NCBI GenBank assembly: GCA_037179335.1
Contig: JAKZHN010000001.1
Location: 372,001-436,000, forward strand
Length of the DNA: 64,000 nucleotides
Direction of reading: 5' to 3'
Origin: Cyclaneusma minus
Taxonomy: Eukaryota; Ascomycota; Leotiomycetes; Marthamycetales; Marthamycetaceae
In this document: one piece after another, positions 46,935 through 58,721 of the stretch
Layout of the letters: every line of letters starts with the position of its first letter
Position numbering within the stretch: position 1 is the first letter of the stretch
The notes under the pieces: generated by a model
Databases searched by the model: none
The model's input: the letters and a program-made list of their open reading frames with translations, nothing else
What the model was told of the DNA's origin: nothing
Program-made: the position numbers and the translations under genes

Positions 46935-48722
46935 ATGGGTTCTATTACGGAAGTCGAGCAAAAGCTCAGGGACACAAGCTTGTCGCCAGAGCCAGTCCAT
47001 ACTTGGAACGGAGAAGTGGACTTGAACGATACTGTCGATACCGACGTTACTACGAAAGAACTGCCTGGTGAGTAGAGTGTGTCGAGCTTGAGCTTGGAGA
47101 CAAAGACAGCTAGCTAACCTCCGTCACTAAAAGCTGACGTCCACGAGCATGTGAAAAATGAGGTGCATTACGTCGAACAAGAGATGATCTCGCGAGACAT
47201 CCACGTCTACGATGTCTATCACCGAGTTCTGCCAGTCATCGACACCCAATATCTCCCCGCGAAACATTATATCGAAGGCACACTACCCGATGGCAAGAGA
47301 AGACTTGTCGAGCTCCCCCCAGGATGCTTCGAAGGATTCCCGAAGGAATTACTTCCCACCAAAGACCGCGTGCTTGTCTCATCCGCCTTTTATACAACCG
47401 TGGGGTCGGATCAAAGGGAATCATCCAGTCGCAGTCGCACCATGAAAGAAGCTCATGTACACGAGGACACATCTGTTACGATCGAAGATGTGCCGATTCC
47501 TGAAATCACTCATCCATCTCAAATCATCATCAAAGTAGTCGTCGCTGGCTGCAATCCCAAAGACTGGAAGCAACCTGCAGGCATCCTGAAAACAATGCAT
47601 GTCCATGAGAACAGTGGAGATGATATCGCGGGTATTGTGCACGCCGTTGGAGCAAACGTTGTCGACTTCCACGTCGGTGATCGTGTTGCTGCTCTGCATG
47701 AAATTGGATCCCCTCATGGCGCATTTGCAGAATACGCAATTGCATACGATTGGACGACATTCCACATTGGAAAAGAAGTCAGCTTTGAGGATGCTGCCAC
47801 AGTGCCCATGATTTCTTTGATGGCTGCTATGGGTCTTTTCGGCATGCTGGGTATTGTGCCGGGTCTCTGGAGTCCCCAGAAAGAGCCCACGCAAGGACGG
47901 TCGCAGCAAGATACGCCCCCGAAAAGGAGTAGGTCCTTCAGGGACAAGTTGCATGACAAGTTGCATATTCAGTCGCTCTCGAGACGCTCGTCACGCTCGA
48001 GCCGTGACGGCGGACTAACCCCATCCGCGCCGTCCTCGCCCAGGGCAAGTCAGATCACCACCCCAACTGCCCGGAACTCCTCGAAGCCGTTGCTCATATA
48101 TGGGGCTTCAAGTGGAGTGGGATCAATGGCTGTCAAACTTGCAGCATTGATGAACATCCACCCCCTCATCTGCGTCGCTGGAGCAGGCGGGTCACTCGTG
48201 GAAAGCCTAATTGACGCTCGTAAGGGTGACGTCGTTCTAGATTATCGAAAAGGCGACTCGGCCCTTCTCGAGGGCATCCAGAAAGCACTTGCAGGCCAAA
48301 AACTCGAGTATGCGTTTGACGCTATCAGCGGAAAAGAAACGCACGAAACCATCGGAAAAGTCCTTGACCCAGAAACCGGCAAGCTCACATCTGTGCTCAC
48401 GGGCCATAAACAAAGCATGTCATCCGGTATCGAGCAAAACGTCACCATGGCAGGCAGTTTGTGGAGAGAATTGAAGCCCATCAAAGCAGGCACCGACGAG
48501 GGTGTACTTGGTCTTGGTTCAGGAGGTGACATTTTCGGCCTTGCATACTCAAGACTCATTGGCAAGTGGTTGAGAGAAGGAAAGCTGAAACCACATCAGT
48601 ACCAAGTCGCTACCGGTGGTCTCGCTGGACTTGAGGGTGCTCTGAAGATTCTGAAGAAGGACGGGAACAGTGCTATGAAATATGTGGTTAGGATTGCGGA
48701 GACCCCTGGTGTTCCAAAGTAG
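46935..48722 (+). CDS. MDR-type NADPH oxidoreductase with an extra N-terminal domain
   Basis: Exons 46935-47067 and 47134-48722 give 573 residues in one frame. Residues 148-573 are a zinc-less medium-chain reductase of the quinone/enoyl reductase type: IIIKVVVAGCNPKDWKQPAG, GDDIAGIVHAVG, VGDRVAALHE, GAFAEYA and a nucleotide-binding YGASSGVGSMAVKLA near 368. MKEAHVHEDTS at 148 looks like the normal start of such an enzyme. Ahead of it is a 147-residue polar domain (DVHEHVKNEVHYVEQEM, SRDIHVYDVYHRVLPVIDTQ, YLPAKHYIEG) that resembles a separate small fungal His-rich family. A Ser/Arg-rich insert (about 293-360) interrupts the reductase before the Rossmann motif. The join is open with no stop, so the fusion appears real, though transcription from an internal promoter is possible. 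The substrate is unknown. Confidence 0.8.
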
Positions 48723-49193
48723 TACTGATTGGGGAGGAATCATGTAAGAATAGGAAATGTTATCGACTAATGCCATTTTCGACCCACGATTGATTGGGGG
48801 CCGAGATATTCTTCACCCCCATATTACGCCTTTCTTCTCCAATGAAATCGCTGCTCTTGTCTCATCCCTTTCCAGTTGAATCGGGGCTGCGGGCCCTCAG
48901 CATGGTTCGTGGAATCCAGTTCAAAACTGGGCCACTCTAGGAAACACAAGATGCTCCACGTTTAGAGCTTTTACTACCTATTAAATAATCAATTGAAGCT
49001 GAACTGTCAGACTATCATAGTATCATTAGTAGCCTCTAAACCAACCTACTGGGATCTTTGGCAAGTGACCACAGAATTTTGAGTATTTTGGTCGATGGAA
49101 AAGGGGTCAACATGCACAAATACTGAAGTACCTTGCGGTAACAGTGCTTCTGTACTCACCTTGGTCCTTCCGATAATTAGGGATCTCATGGTC

Positions 49194-49326
49194 CCTAATA
49201 ATTGAAAGAATTCCCAGTGGCTAAGAATATTGTCGGTGATTATGAATCTTTCAAGTCTTTGTAATTAATATTGATAATTCGAAAGTCTCCTAACCATCGA
49301 AAGAATTTCTCGTGAGTGAAGATACT
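49194..49326. repeat. 19-nt-period degenerate repeat, array D
   Basis: Seven units of 19 nt fill 133 nt without a gap. Units at 49194 (CCTAATAATTGAAAGAATT), 49213, 49289 and 49308 match the consensus well; the three between are more diverged but keep the register. Confidence 0.6.
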
Positions 49327-50057
49327 ACTCTCAAGCCTTGGCTGAGCACACAAGAATTGTCACCACGAGACTAGTACTAACTGAAACTCATTGGCGTGCC
49401 GTTGACAACGGCCAAAATCGATCGGCAATTCAGCCACCTTACGACCATGTATAGACTACTGACCACAGGGCACAGATCACCAAAGAAGCTGAGTTCCTAG
49501 ACCAGAAATTTCTGAGTCTCTGGAACGGTGCCCGCCCCCCTGGCAAGCCCACATCGTCACGTACCTAGAGCTAGAACAGGGCATGGTCAGCTCTAGTAGC
49601 TCCCCAACCCCATCAGCGGGATACTGCCCGTAAGCATTGAACGCGGCTTCAGTCATTTTCAAATTCGCTTATTTCGGAATCGGCACTTATTCCCCTGCTT
49701 TCCCTGGCTTATGAATAAACCGAGACCGAGACCGAGCGGGCGGCAGTTGGTTTCTAGCTCATCTAGAGAGGCTTGTGGGATCTTCTAATTTGGAGCCGGA
49801 ATGTGGGCTGAACGGCGCTCGGATGTTCATTCCATGTCTGTTTCGATCCGTTCTAATGGTGCTGGCAAGTTCTACTTTGCGGGTCTGATGCGGCCCCGTT
49901 GTGGAGGCGGGAGGTATAAAATTAGAAAGATTGATACCGTGAGATGTATTTGGACTTACCGCGGATGGATACGGATACGTGTGTATGAGGCAAAGGGCTT
50001 CCGGGACTCAGTCTCTCAGACATCTAGTTATTAGGCTTAAATTCACATGGAACCTTG

Positions 50058-50172
50058 AAGGAAACCAAACTAATAGCGCTGCTGGATGTATAGGACATGT
50101 AGTCTTACATTGAAGTGAAATCGGCAAAGAAAACAAACTATGTAATAGCATGGCTGGACGTATAGGACAGTT
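50058..50172. repeat. imperfect direct duplication, about 73-nt spacing
   Basis: The sequence from about 50058 (CCAAACTAATAGC, then GCTGGATGTATAGGACA) recurs from about 50130 (ACAAACTATGTAATAGC, then GCTGGACGTATAGGACA). Non-coding, diverged tandem copy. Confidence 0.6.
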
Positions 50173-52699
50173 CAAGAGAAGTGTTATAGATGATAGTGTA
50201 TAATATCCGTCCTTATGAGGCCTATTAGCATACTGTGGTTGGCTGTTTATACTAAACCAGGATGAACCAACCTGCCGGGAAAGTCGGAAACGATTCTTCT
50301 CACCTAATACCCACTCAAACCCACACACAATTTCCCGTAGCCAGTCGTCTCTGTTCCCTTTGGCCTTTGCTAGAAGCCTGACCCCGGGTACTGAGGTATT
50401 TCTGTACGTCCACTATCTGGCGGGTAGAGATGACCAGTGGGGGGGGCATGATCATCTGACTTGCAACTTCGATGCCGCGGGGAGAGGTTGAAGCTGCTGA
50501 ATTCCCCGCTTAGGAGACCCGATGCTTTCCAATACTCATCGTCTGCCTCGTGCAGAAAGGACTTTCGTGATCTGCTCCTAGCCTCCTTGAGTGTTCATCC
50601 AAGCTCCCAGCTATGTAACTCCAGGCCTCCATCAAGCCCTCGGTTCGACGGTTCGACGGTTTGGCCATTTCAGACTTTCCGCCCGCATGTCGCCCAAAGT
50701 AATTAGTAAACGGCCGGGACAGCTTCCCCTGATCCCTGGATCAAGTTGTCAAGAAAGGGAACGTCATCACCATCGATCTTTAATATTCGAATCGAAATTC
50801 GAGTGAGGACATTTGGTTGCACAGGTTCCAAGTGTCTGCAGCTCGGTCTCGCGTCGTCCCTGGTTGTCATGTCGGCATAATCCTTACGGTGGATTCGCAA
50901 TGATCGTCGCAGGGTCTGCCAGCGCGTGCAACCATCAATTGACGAGTTCACGGCCCACCAGACAGACCTCTGACCTGGTCCATGGAACGGGTCACCGTCC
51001 ATCGTCGACGGCCCGTGGCGTGGATGCAGGAGGATGGCACAGGCACACTCTCGGCGAACGCCCGAAGAACTCGGCCTGCAGATCAAAATTCGCACTCGCA
51101 GATTGAAGACCCCACTGGGGATCCACATGGTCGTGTGGCACACATAGCCGCACAGCTGAACCCTCTCCTCTTCCAACCAACTTGGGTCGATGATAACAAA
51201 GTTGTAGAAGGTTTGGCCAAGTACAAGAGATGTATATTTCCCGCCTTTTATTATGCATTCATATCTCCAGCCTTTTATCATCCAAACGACGCATAATTCG
51301 GCCCAATATAAAAATTGTACCTTTCCACCCAATGATCATGGCGATAAGCACAAAGTGATATGCGGGCGTCCTGTTAGGCTGTACCTTATTTCGAGCTAGA
51401 GAAACCAGAATATGACTCGCACCTGCCTTTTGACTTCCAAGTTTCTTGGTTGCTGACGCCGTCGCGGCTCCATTGGCCGTTTGCTGACCCGGGTAGAGTG
51501 TGCCTGCTCTGCTGGAAGCGTTGGGTCCGGGGAAAGCGTGCGTCACAAAACGTGGCGGCTGCATGCCATAATTGCCCTGACAAGCGTCAATCGAGATGGT
51601 TGGCCACCGGCCGTGCTGAAAGTTTGAGGATTTCAATTTCAGTTGTTTCATGTCTGAGGAGGCGAGGACTCGGCTGGAGCTCCCCTTTTACTAGCACGCG
51701 AGAGGGGGCGACCTGTGGCTTGGCGATACGGCTCTTGACGGGTTTTTGGAATTGGACGTGCGAAGCTTTTCGATCGGCGATCGATCCGGATGGATCTTGG
51801 CATCAAGAGGTGTCAGGTACGGAAGGGACCGAAAAAAGCAAGAAAACAGGGTGGTGGTGAACCAGCTGTATATGTGCAACGGTGCAACCATCACCATCAA
51901 ATCCCCGATAGGGCATGTCTCGAGTTTGTTCGAACTTCGAAACCTATGTCCTTCGCCGCCATTACCCTATTGATACTTGTACTACGTGCAACAACGTGCC
52001 GTTATCAGTCGTCGACTCAGCCCTTGGAGATCATCCTGATCATCCAGAGTCGTTGGCCCCTGCCTTTAGCCACCGTTTTAGTGCCACCACTGCGGCACTG
52101 CCTCCAAAATGGCAGTAAGCAGCGTCACTAACTCCTTCCTCGCGTCCGCCAGATCAGCCCAGCTACATGTAATTAGCAGCGCCTCTTGGTTGCGAATCTG
52201 GCCCCCATGTAGCATATACGTCACGTCTACCACTCCGGCAACATATCGAGTCCACTCGTTTGGATCTGCAAAGCCCTGAGACCCGAAATAACGTCAACCG
52301 GTCAACCAGTCACGCCGCAAGAAGACGAAACCACTGGGATGCCGCCTCCAGCTCCAAACCGGCGACAGAAAGCCAGCGGCGCTTCTGGTCCAGCGGCCCG
52401 CTGGGCCTTAGTATGTTTTTTTCAGATTTCAGGGACTCTTCTACCAAAGCTGTCATGCTCTAGCACCATGCCCCTAGCACTCTTCCGTTCAGTCCGAGTC
52501 TCCATGGCCCATGATCTTCTGGAAACAAGCATGTCCCTGCCAATCTCTCCCGCCTGTCCCTTGACCGAACCCAAAGTCAATTGTCATTCCCCGCCCAATG
52601 CTCCACCACCAACGTAACCTGCAAAGGAGATCACTGCCTTTACCCACCCTCTTTCTGACGCTCTGACCCTAGTTCCCTCCACCTAGGACCAGCAGCAAG

Positions 52700-55196
52700 A
52701 TGAACGACCAGGCTTTCGATAAGACCCTGAAATCATCCATCCGTGACGACCTCTGCGGAGCTGACTTAAAACTCATGTCGTCCCAGCGGAGACCCTCGGG
52801 TGCCACAACGCAAGGAACATCTGCTGCACCTTCCATCACTTACTCTAAACAGTCGGCTTCCCATACTGCTGGCTCGTCCATATCATCAGGTCGACTGCTC
52901 CACCAGAAGAGGTCAGTAGCACACATTGCTTCTTGACATTGCCAACTTGCTGAACCAGCAGTCTAGTATTCCGATATTAATCGACAATCACCGTGTCATG
53001 GAGCTATCTGAGAAGAGCTCGATGGGCAGATCATCAGCCGGGACGTCTCCGCGGTCTCGAGCCGGTTCGGTGTCTTCCATGAAGTCATTCGAGACCAAGG
53101 CGACTTCGCTCGCCCCCTTGCAACAAAAAGGATACCTCGAAGACGGTGACCTACTACAGCCCTTGGAAGAAGAAGACCTGGAGGCCGGATCATTCGATCT
53201 CGTGGCTCCTAGAAACCCAGCCGTTTCAAACCAATACTCGTTGGAAGCGCGATCAGAGCTTATATTCTCTACACGCCACCTTCAGGCCATCTTCGACGAT
53301 CCTCGTCTTCTTCTCAGGTTCACCCAATTTCTCAGCACGAGAAGGAAGTCATCGATTCCAATTCTGGTATACTACCTGGATGCCATCAAAGCACTGAAAG
53401 CGATCAGTTATTCGAACGCCATCGCGGAGGCACTGGAGCCTATCGCTGGCCATGACTTCACAACCAGTAGTGCCCAGCGCACCGTCAATGAAAAGCTCGA
53501 ACAGAAAGCAAAACAAGCATTCGAAGTACTCGCAAGAGATGACTTACCCGCCTTCGTTACCTATCAGTACACCCAGGTTGCTTCCACCACTATTATCCAA
53601 CGAATCACGGGCACCTTACCACCACATCTGCGTGAGGCTTCAGAAGGACTGGCGGAAGTATTCTGCTTAACCGACCCGTCCCGGCCGGATAACCCGATCA
53701 TTTTCGCCTCTGAAGGTAATTATATTGATTTCCAGCAAAATTGAGAAGTTCTGACACCCGGTGCTCCAGAGTTTCATCGAATGACTGGCTATGGCGTAAA
53801 CCACGCCCTCGGTAGAAATTGTCGATTCTTGCAAGGGCCGAAAACGAACCAGTACAGTGTGAAGAGGCTCAGAGACTCAATCGAAGCTGGTGTCGAGCAT
53901 TCAGAGGCATTTTTGAACTAGTAAGTCGCCCACCCAACAATTCTGGTCGGTTACAGAGACGTGTTCTGGCCTGGAATCCAGCTTCGCGAGAGCCCACTGC
54001 GAATTGACAGAAGCATATGCGTTTGCCTGACGAACATCTTTCCATTCTGCTGAGAATATGGTCTATTGAGCCATCAAGTGGTACAAACGCTGACCACACT
54101 TCCTCACAGCCGCCGTGACGGAGGGCCATTCATGAATCTTCTCATGACGGCACCTTTACATGACAGCCGTGGAAACGTAAAATACTTCATTGGGGCCCAA
54201 ATCGATGTCTCTGGCCTGGCTAAAGACTGCAACGGTCTCGAGGCCCTCCGCCGCTTGGTGAGAGAGGAAGAAGCCAGTCGAAATGCACAGTCCGGTGCCG
54301 CCAGAAACGAAGACGCAGAATCGATACGGGAGAAGGACGAGTTCCAGGAGCTGAGTGAGATGCTCAATCTGCACGAACTGGAGATGGTAAGGCGATATGG
54401 CGGGCGTATGCATCGCGAGTCCGCAGAAGACCCAAACGACAAGACTCACAATCGTGATGCAAGCTGGCACCAGCCGCGTCTCCTGATCCAAGACGGTAGC
54501 CCTGACCTTAGCGCGCAAGAAAATCCCTTTAACAAAAGAGTCAGTGGCAAGCTGTCTGGCGTCTACGAGCACTACCTTCTCCTCAGGCCATATCCATCAT
54601 TGCAGATCCTCTTCGCCAGTCCATCTCTCCGCGTTCCAGGCATGCTACAGAGCCCCTTCCTCAACCGAATAGGAGGCAGCGGCAGGGTGCGAGAGGAGCT
54701 CGCCAACGCAATGTCCACCGGCCGCGGCGTCACAGCCAAAGTTCGCTGGATCTCCAAACTTGACCGGGACGGGCGAAATCGCTGGATCCACTGCACGCCG
54801 CTGCTGGGCCAGGACGGGAAGGTGGGCGTATGGATGGTGGTAATCGTGGACGCCGAGGAGAAGCACAAGCAGCGTGCTGCGCCGCCGGTCGACTCGACCA
54901 TTGGCCGACCGAAGACGCCTTCGAGACAATACCAGGAGACGCCAGTACATCAGCAAAGAGCAGCGCACCACAGCGACGCAGACAGCTTGTTTGACTTCGA
55001 AGCGGCGGTGCCGACTAATATTCCGCGGGGCCAGGGTGTGGCGAGAGGATATCCGTATCGCATGGAGAGAGATAGGCATCAGGGGAGGTCGAGCATGGAG
55101 AGAGATAGGCATCAGGGGAGGTCGAGATATGATGATGACCAGCGCTCGGTTGGAGGGAACTCGGTGGCGGCGGGGAGTTCGTATTCGTTGGGCTGA
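52700..55196 (+). CDS. RGS-LOV blue-light photoreceptor
   Basis: Four exons, 52700-52911, 52967-53715, 53770-53920 and 54110-55196, give 732 residues. A Ser/Thr-rich N-terminus precedes an RGS-type domain (about 140-300: LIFSTRHLQAIFDDPRLLLR, FTQFLSTRRKSSIPILVYYL). A LOV/PAS domain follows (about 305-420) with the flavin-binding GRNCRFLQG, photoactive C338, and YRRDGGPFMNLLMTAPLHD and KYFIGAQIDVSGL. The C-terminal region holds a second PAS-like stretch (YEHYLLLRPYPSLQILFASP, ITAKVRWISKLD-type) and a disordered tail. RGS-LOV proteins such as Botrytis BcLOV4 bind FMN and move to the plasma membrane in blue light. The RGS part would act on G-alpha. All residues needed for the flavin-cysteinyl adduct seem present. 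A 33-nt tandem copy (MERDRHQGRSS) occurs near the C-terminus. Confidence 0.9.
55063..55128 (+). repeat. 33-nt coding tandem duplication
   Basis: Two near-identical 33-nt units encode MERDRHQGRSS and MERDRHQGRSR in the tail of the RGS-LOV protein. In frame, so it only lengthens the disordered tail. Confidence 0.85.
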
Positions 55197-56105
55197 GAGG
55201 GGGGAGTGGGATCTGGGAAGGATGGACACACCGGCTGGTAAAAGACACGGTTGGCGAAAAATTTGACGCAATCATTATACCAGTGGGCGTTGTGGTCGGC
55301 GCGGGCTATATTGGTAGCCAAGGTTGCGATATGGCAGAGGGCTTCGTCTTACTACTATCCACAATGTTAACAGCAGAGGAATTCATAGCTACCTTAGTTT
55401 GTAATGAAAGTCAAAATCAGTAGTGGTAAATAAGAGTGTAATGTATGAGGCGGTGGGATAGGCTCGCAACTCAGCGTGACCCCTGGAACAGCCTTTTATC
55501 GCGAGGTTGCAACGAATTTGACTTTTGTCGAGCGTAACTTGGGGCGGTCCCGCGAAATCTGCAGATTCAAGGCAGCACGGGAAGGAGAATTTTGTCTGTA
55601 GCCGTAAAGTAGGAAAGAGACAGATCTTGATGAATAAATTAATGGGCGTTGCCATTGAAGCTCGATCAAGATCTGCAACGGCGCTTTTCCAGTCGTGGGG
55701 TACAAGTCTTGGCACGTCTATTCGTCTTGGGTCGCTGCACGCCGCTGGCTCGTGTGTAAGCGTCAGTCTACCCAGCCTTCGACACGCCTTTCCTTTTTCC
55801 TCAAACCACTGAGTGAATAGCACAACCAATCCTGACTCTCCCCCAATCAAAGGCGAGGCGCACGTAGATGTTGCCCTTGCAACAGTTCGCTACGCAGCTG
55901 CAACGAACGCGCAGCGAAAAGTCTACGGTACGTCATTGTGAACCGAACCCCTGGGTCGGCGCGGACTGGATGCTTCAATATTGTTGAGTTCTCAGCCGTG
56001 TCCATATTGGGAGATTGTCTATGCAGAACACTTTGGCTGATACACTACCATGGTCGACTCACAGCCTCTATCCCCAACCAGTCCCCTATATTGATTGCTG
56101 TCACC
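55197..56105. other. intergenic
   Basis: 3' flank of RGS-LOV and promoter of the DUF3431 gene. An in-frame extension upstream of 56106 exists but begins without family support. No other gene. Confidence 0.5.
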
Positions 56106-57443
56106 ATGTTGAGGAGTGACGGTGGTATGGCAAACCTCAAGCGCTTTCTTCCCATTCTGGCCCTGGTCTCCATCACCGGCCTGGTGTTTATGTTTCTCGA
56201 CCTCAATGTCAGCGAGACCCTCCGAAGCCTACCCCTAGAGCGCATCGGCCTCGGCGACCATAAGACGCCTGCCCCCGCAGCTGTTCAGCCCGTCGACGAC
56301 TCTGTCGTGACCCCAGAGACCCCAATTGGAAAAGGCGACAACGAGCCCTCGAAAGGCAAAGGCAATGATGGCAGCGAAGGCTACAAGGGCACCAATGGCG
56401 GCCTCGACAACATGAGGCCAGGGAAGACCAAGGCGGTCGGAGAACGATACACCAAGAACCTAGTCATACCGCGCACGAAGGAGGAAGACATTGAATGGAT
56501 AGACGAGAACTTTGGCGGTGACGAATATATCAAGCCAGTCATCTATGTCGCCGACGATCCAACTGCGCCAAATCACCCCCCGAAGAACAAGGGCCATGAG
56601 GTGATGATTTACCTAACGTACATCATCGATCACTACGACGACTTGGCCGATGTCAACATTTTCATGCACTCCCACCGCTTCGCCTGGCACAACGACGAGA
56701 TCCTCGGCCAGGACGCCGTCCAGATGATCTCCCGCCTCTCCGCCGAGCGCGTGCAGCGCGAAGGCTACATGAACATGCGCTGCCACTGGTCGCCCGGCTG
56801 TCCCGACTGGATGCATCCCGGCAACGTCGTCGAAGACATCCAAAAGCAGGAAGAAACCATGCTGGCCCTGTCCTGGTCCGAACTCTTCCCCCTAGACCCG
56901 ATCCCCCAAGTTCTGGCCCAGCCGTGCTGCGCGCAGTTTGCCATCTCCCGCGATCGCATTCGCTCAATCCCGCTGGCGCGCTTTGTGTTTTATAGGGATT
57001 GGCTGTTGCGCACGCCGCTGAGCGACTATATCTCAGGCCGGGTGTGGGAGTACGTGTGGCAGTTCGTGTTTACGGCACAGACGGTGTTCTGTCCGAAAGA
57101 GCATATCTGTTACTGCGACGGCTTTGGTGTGTGTTTTGGCAATGAGGACAAGTATAATCAGTGGTGGGACCAGATGTGGGAAAAACGCAGCCTTGAGGCT
57201 GAGCTGGCGGACTGGAAGGAGAAGGATGACGCTATCAAGGAAGCGACGGAGAATGGGAAGCCCGATGAGGCAGCGATTCTGGAGGTTCCCGAATTTGGAA
57301 GGAATGTGGAGCTGGAAGAGAAGATTGCAGTGCTGGATGAGTGGCTGGAGAAGGAGAAGAACGCGGCGATGTCGAGAGGTGATGTGGCGAAGAACAGGGC
57401 GCTGGAGTGTGGGAGGGAGTGGCATGATGGTGACGGCTTCTAG
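56106..57443 (+). CDS. DUF3431 family type II membrane protein
   Basis: An intronless gene of 445 residues starting at 56106 in TCACC ATG context; the frame is open upstream, but the signal-anchor layout favours this start. A short basic N-terminus precedes one membrane helix (FLPILALVSITGLVFMFL, about 14-31), then a Gly/Lys/Asp-rich stalk and a lumenal or extracellular domain. Family motifs include MIYLTYIIDHYDDLAD, FMHSHRFAWHND (186-197) and HWSPGCPDW, CCAQFAISRDRI and RDWLLRTPL. This is the DUF3431 pattern, widespread in fungi and often proposed to be glycosyltransferase-related, without proof. The Golgi is the likely location from topology. The C-terminal 90 residues are charged and coiled (LEAELADWKEKDDAIKEA), beyond the usual domain end. 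Confidence 0.9.
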   Translation: MLRSDGGMANLKRFLPILALVSITGLVFMFLDLNVSETLRSLPLERIGLGDHKTPAPAAVQPVDDSVVTPETPIGKGDNEPSKGKGNDGSEGYKGTNGGLDNMRPGKTKAVGERYTKNLVIPRTKEEDIEWIDENFGGDEYIKPVIYVADDPTAPNHPPKNKGHEVMIYLTYIIDHYDDLADVNIFMHSHRFAWHNDEILGQDAVQMISRLSAERVQREGYMNMRCHWSPGCPDWMHPGNVVEDIQKQEETMLALSWSELFPLDPIPQVLAQPCCAQFAISRDRIRSIPLARFVFYRDWLLRTPLSDYISGRVWEYVWQFVFTAQTVFCPKEHICYCDGFGVCFGNEDKYNQWWDQMWEKRSLEAELADWKEKDDAIKEATENGKPDEAAILEVPEFGRNVELEEKIAVLDEWLEKEKNAAMSRGDVAKNRALECGREWHDGDGF

Positions 57444-58721
57444 ACCGTCGACGTCTTCCCCCGCGGGGCTTGCATTTGTTCATGGCGTTCAACGGCATGG
57501 GGGGTGGCGGTGTTCTACAGGAACGTGTACGGCGAAGGCGAAAATGGTGTCCTGTCTCGCCGAACTCGCTTTTTGAAAGACCCTATATACAGAGTCTTTG
57601 GCACAATCGTTGTCTCTCCTAGACTGGTCGGACGCACGGCAGGCGGGGCGTTACTTGTGGATATAAAATGCCGATCGGTCTTGTATGTTTTGCGAGGCTT
57701 CTATACGGAAAGTGGGCATGTGCATTCAAAGGTGGTAAACTAGAAAATTGATATATCAACAATGATCAATGAAAGGTATTGTCTTGTGCCATGTCTTGAT
57801 CGTACGTTCTATGTAAGGGTTTTGAGCACTCAGCACGTAGTCTGTAGATACATATATCATGAGTTTTAAATTATGTCGAAGCAACCGGATTTGCTTGAAC
57901 TTATACTGGAGGATTCAATTGCAAGAACGACGTATCTAGCTCCAACCAACATTGGAATTTTAACTAGGTAAATTGCCATTGGAACTACTGACATACTGGC
58001 TGTACGTATTCTTACTTAGAAGATCAACTTGCCAATTCCTTTAGAGAGATTAAAACGGAAGACATCCAGTCTGGGAGTTGAGAAGAAAAGATAGCTGTCC
58101 TGATAGAACTTGGTAATTTGGGCTATGAATGTGATACCAGAACTTCGGCTTTGCCAACCATGGTCCATTTTTAGAGTTTAGCCTTTCGGTTTGCTCAAAC
58201 GATCATACCTCACACGGAAAAGTCCAATGGATTACAGATAGATTTACGCTGGAGAGGTTGGGTAGGGTAAAACTTTCCGCTGTGGCGGCTGTACGGCTCG
58301 TCATCCGGTAGCTTCCAGACTTCCTAACGCACTTGACTTTGTATTTTCTGTAGTGATATTTGTTAGAATGCGTTCTCTTAAATGCTTGGTCTTTTTCTAG
58401 TCATCCAAAATAATTCCTAGTCAACTGATTATTCCTAGTCAACTGAATTTCTCTGAGCTTTACTGGGTGACGAGCATCGGTGAGGCTGGGGGTGGTGTCG
58501 TAGAAAAAGACGTTGGTGCCTCAGGCGAGAGCTCGGGCGGCCAATGCCGATCCGGCAAAAAAGTTGGTGAATGCCGACTGGACCTGAACAACCTCACCTC
58601 CAGCCTCTCCACAATCCACTCCCGCAAGCTCCAGTGTCTCCCAAGCCCCAAAGCTCCCTTCCTGCAGATCTGTCACCTAGTCAGACAACCCCAAGATCCC
58701 GGATTCGTCACAAAATTCATC
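57444..58721. other. intergenic with a short 19-nt-type repeat
   Basis: 3' flank of DUF3431 and leader of PAM16. The repeat at 58397-58451 is listed. Nothing else is recognised. Confidence 0.5.
58397..58451. repeat. 19-nt-period degenerate repeat, copy F
   Basis: Three units of 19, 18 and 18 nt (58397, 58416, 58434) with CCTAGTCAACTGATTATT as the typical form. Intergenic, about 270 nt before the PAM16 start. Confidence 0.55.

Larger units (their letters stand above)
48723..52699. other. gene-poor stretch with repeats
   Basis: Almost 4 kb with no gene I can support. It holds a 19-nt-period repeat (49194-49326) and a diverged direct duplication (about 50058-50172). A minus frame at 50703-51332 has internally repeated GGKVQF/GGKYTS but no domain. 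The end of the stretch is the promoter and leader of the RGS-LOV gene. Confidence 0.45.

Noticed and set aside
46935..47441. Two separate genes instead of one fused MDR gene
   Set aside because: There is no stop codon between the parts and no clear terminator or promoter; kept as a single gene with the doubt stated.
50703..51332. Minus open frame of 209 codons with internal repeats
   Set aside because: Odd composition (Trp, Cys and Arg rich), no domain, and its internal similarity reflects a local DNA duplication.
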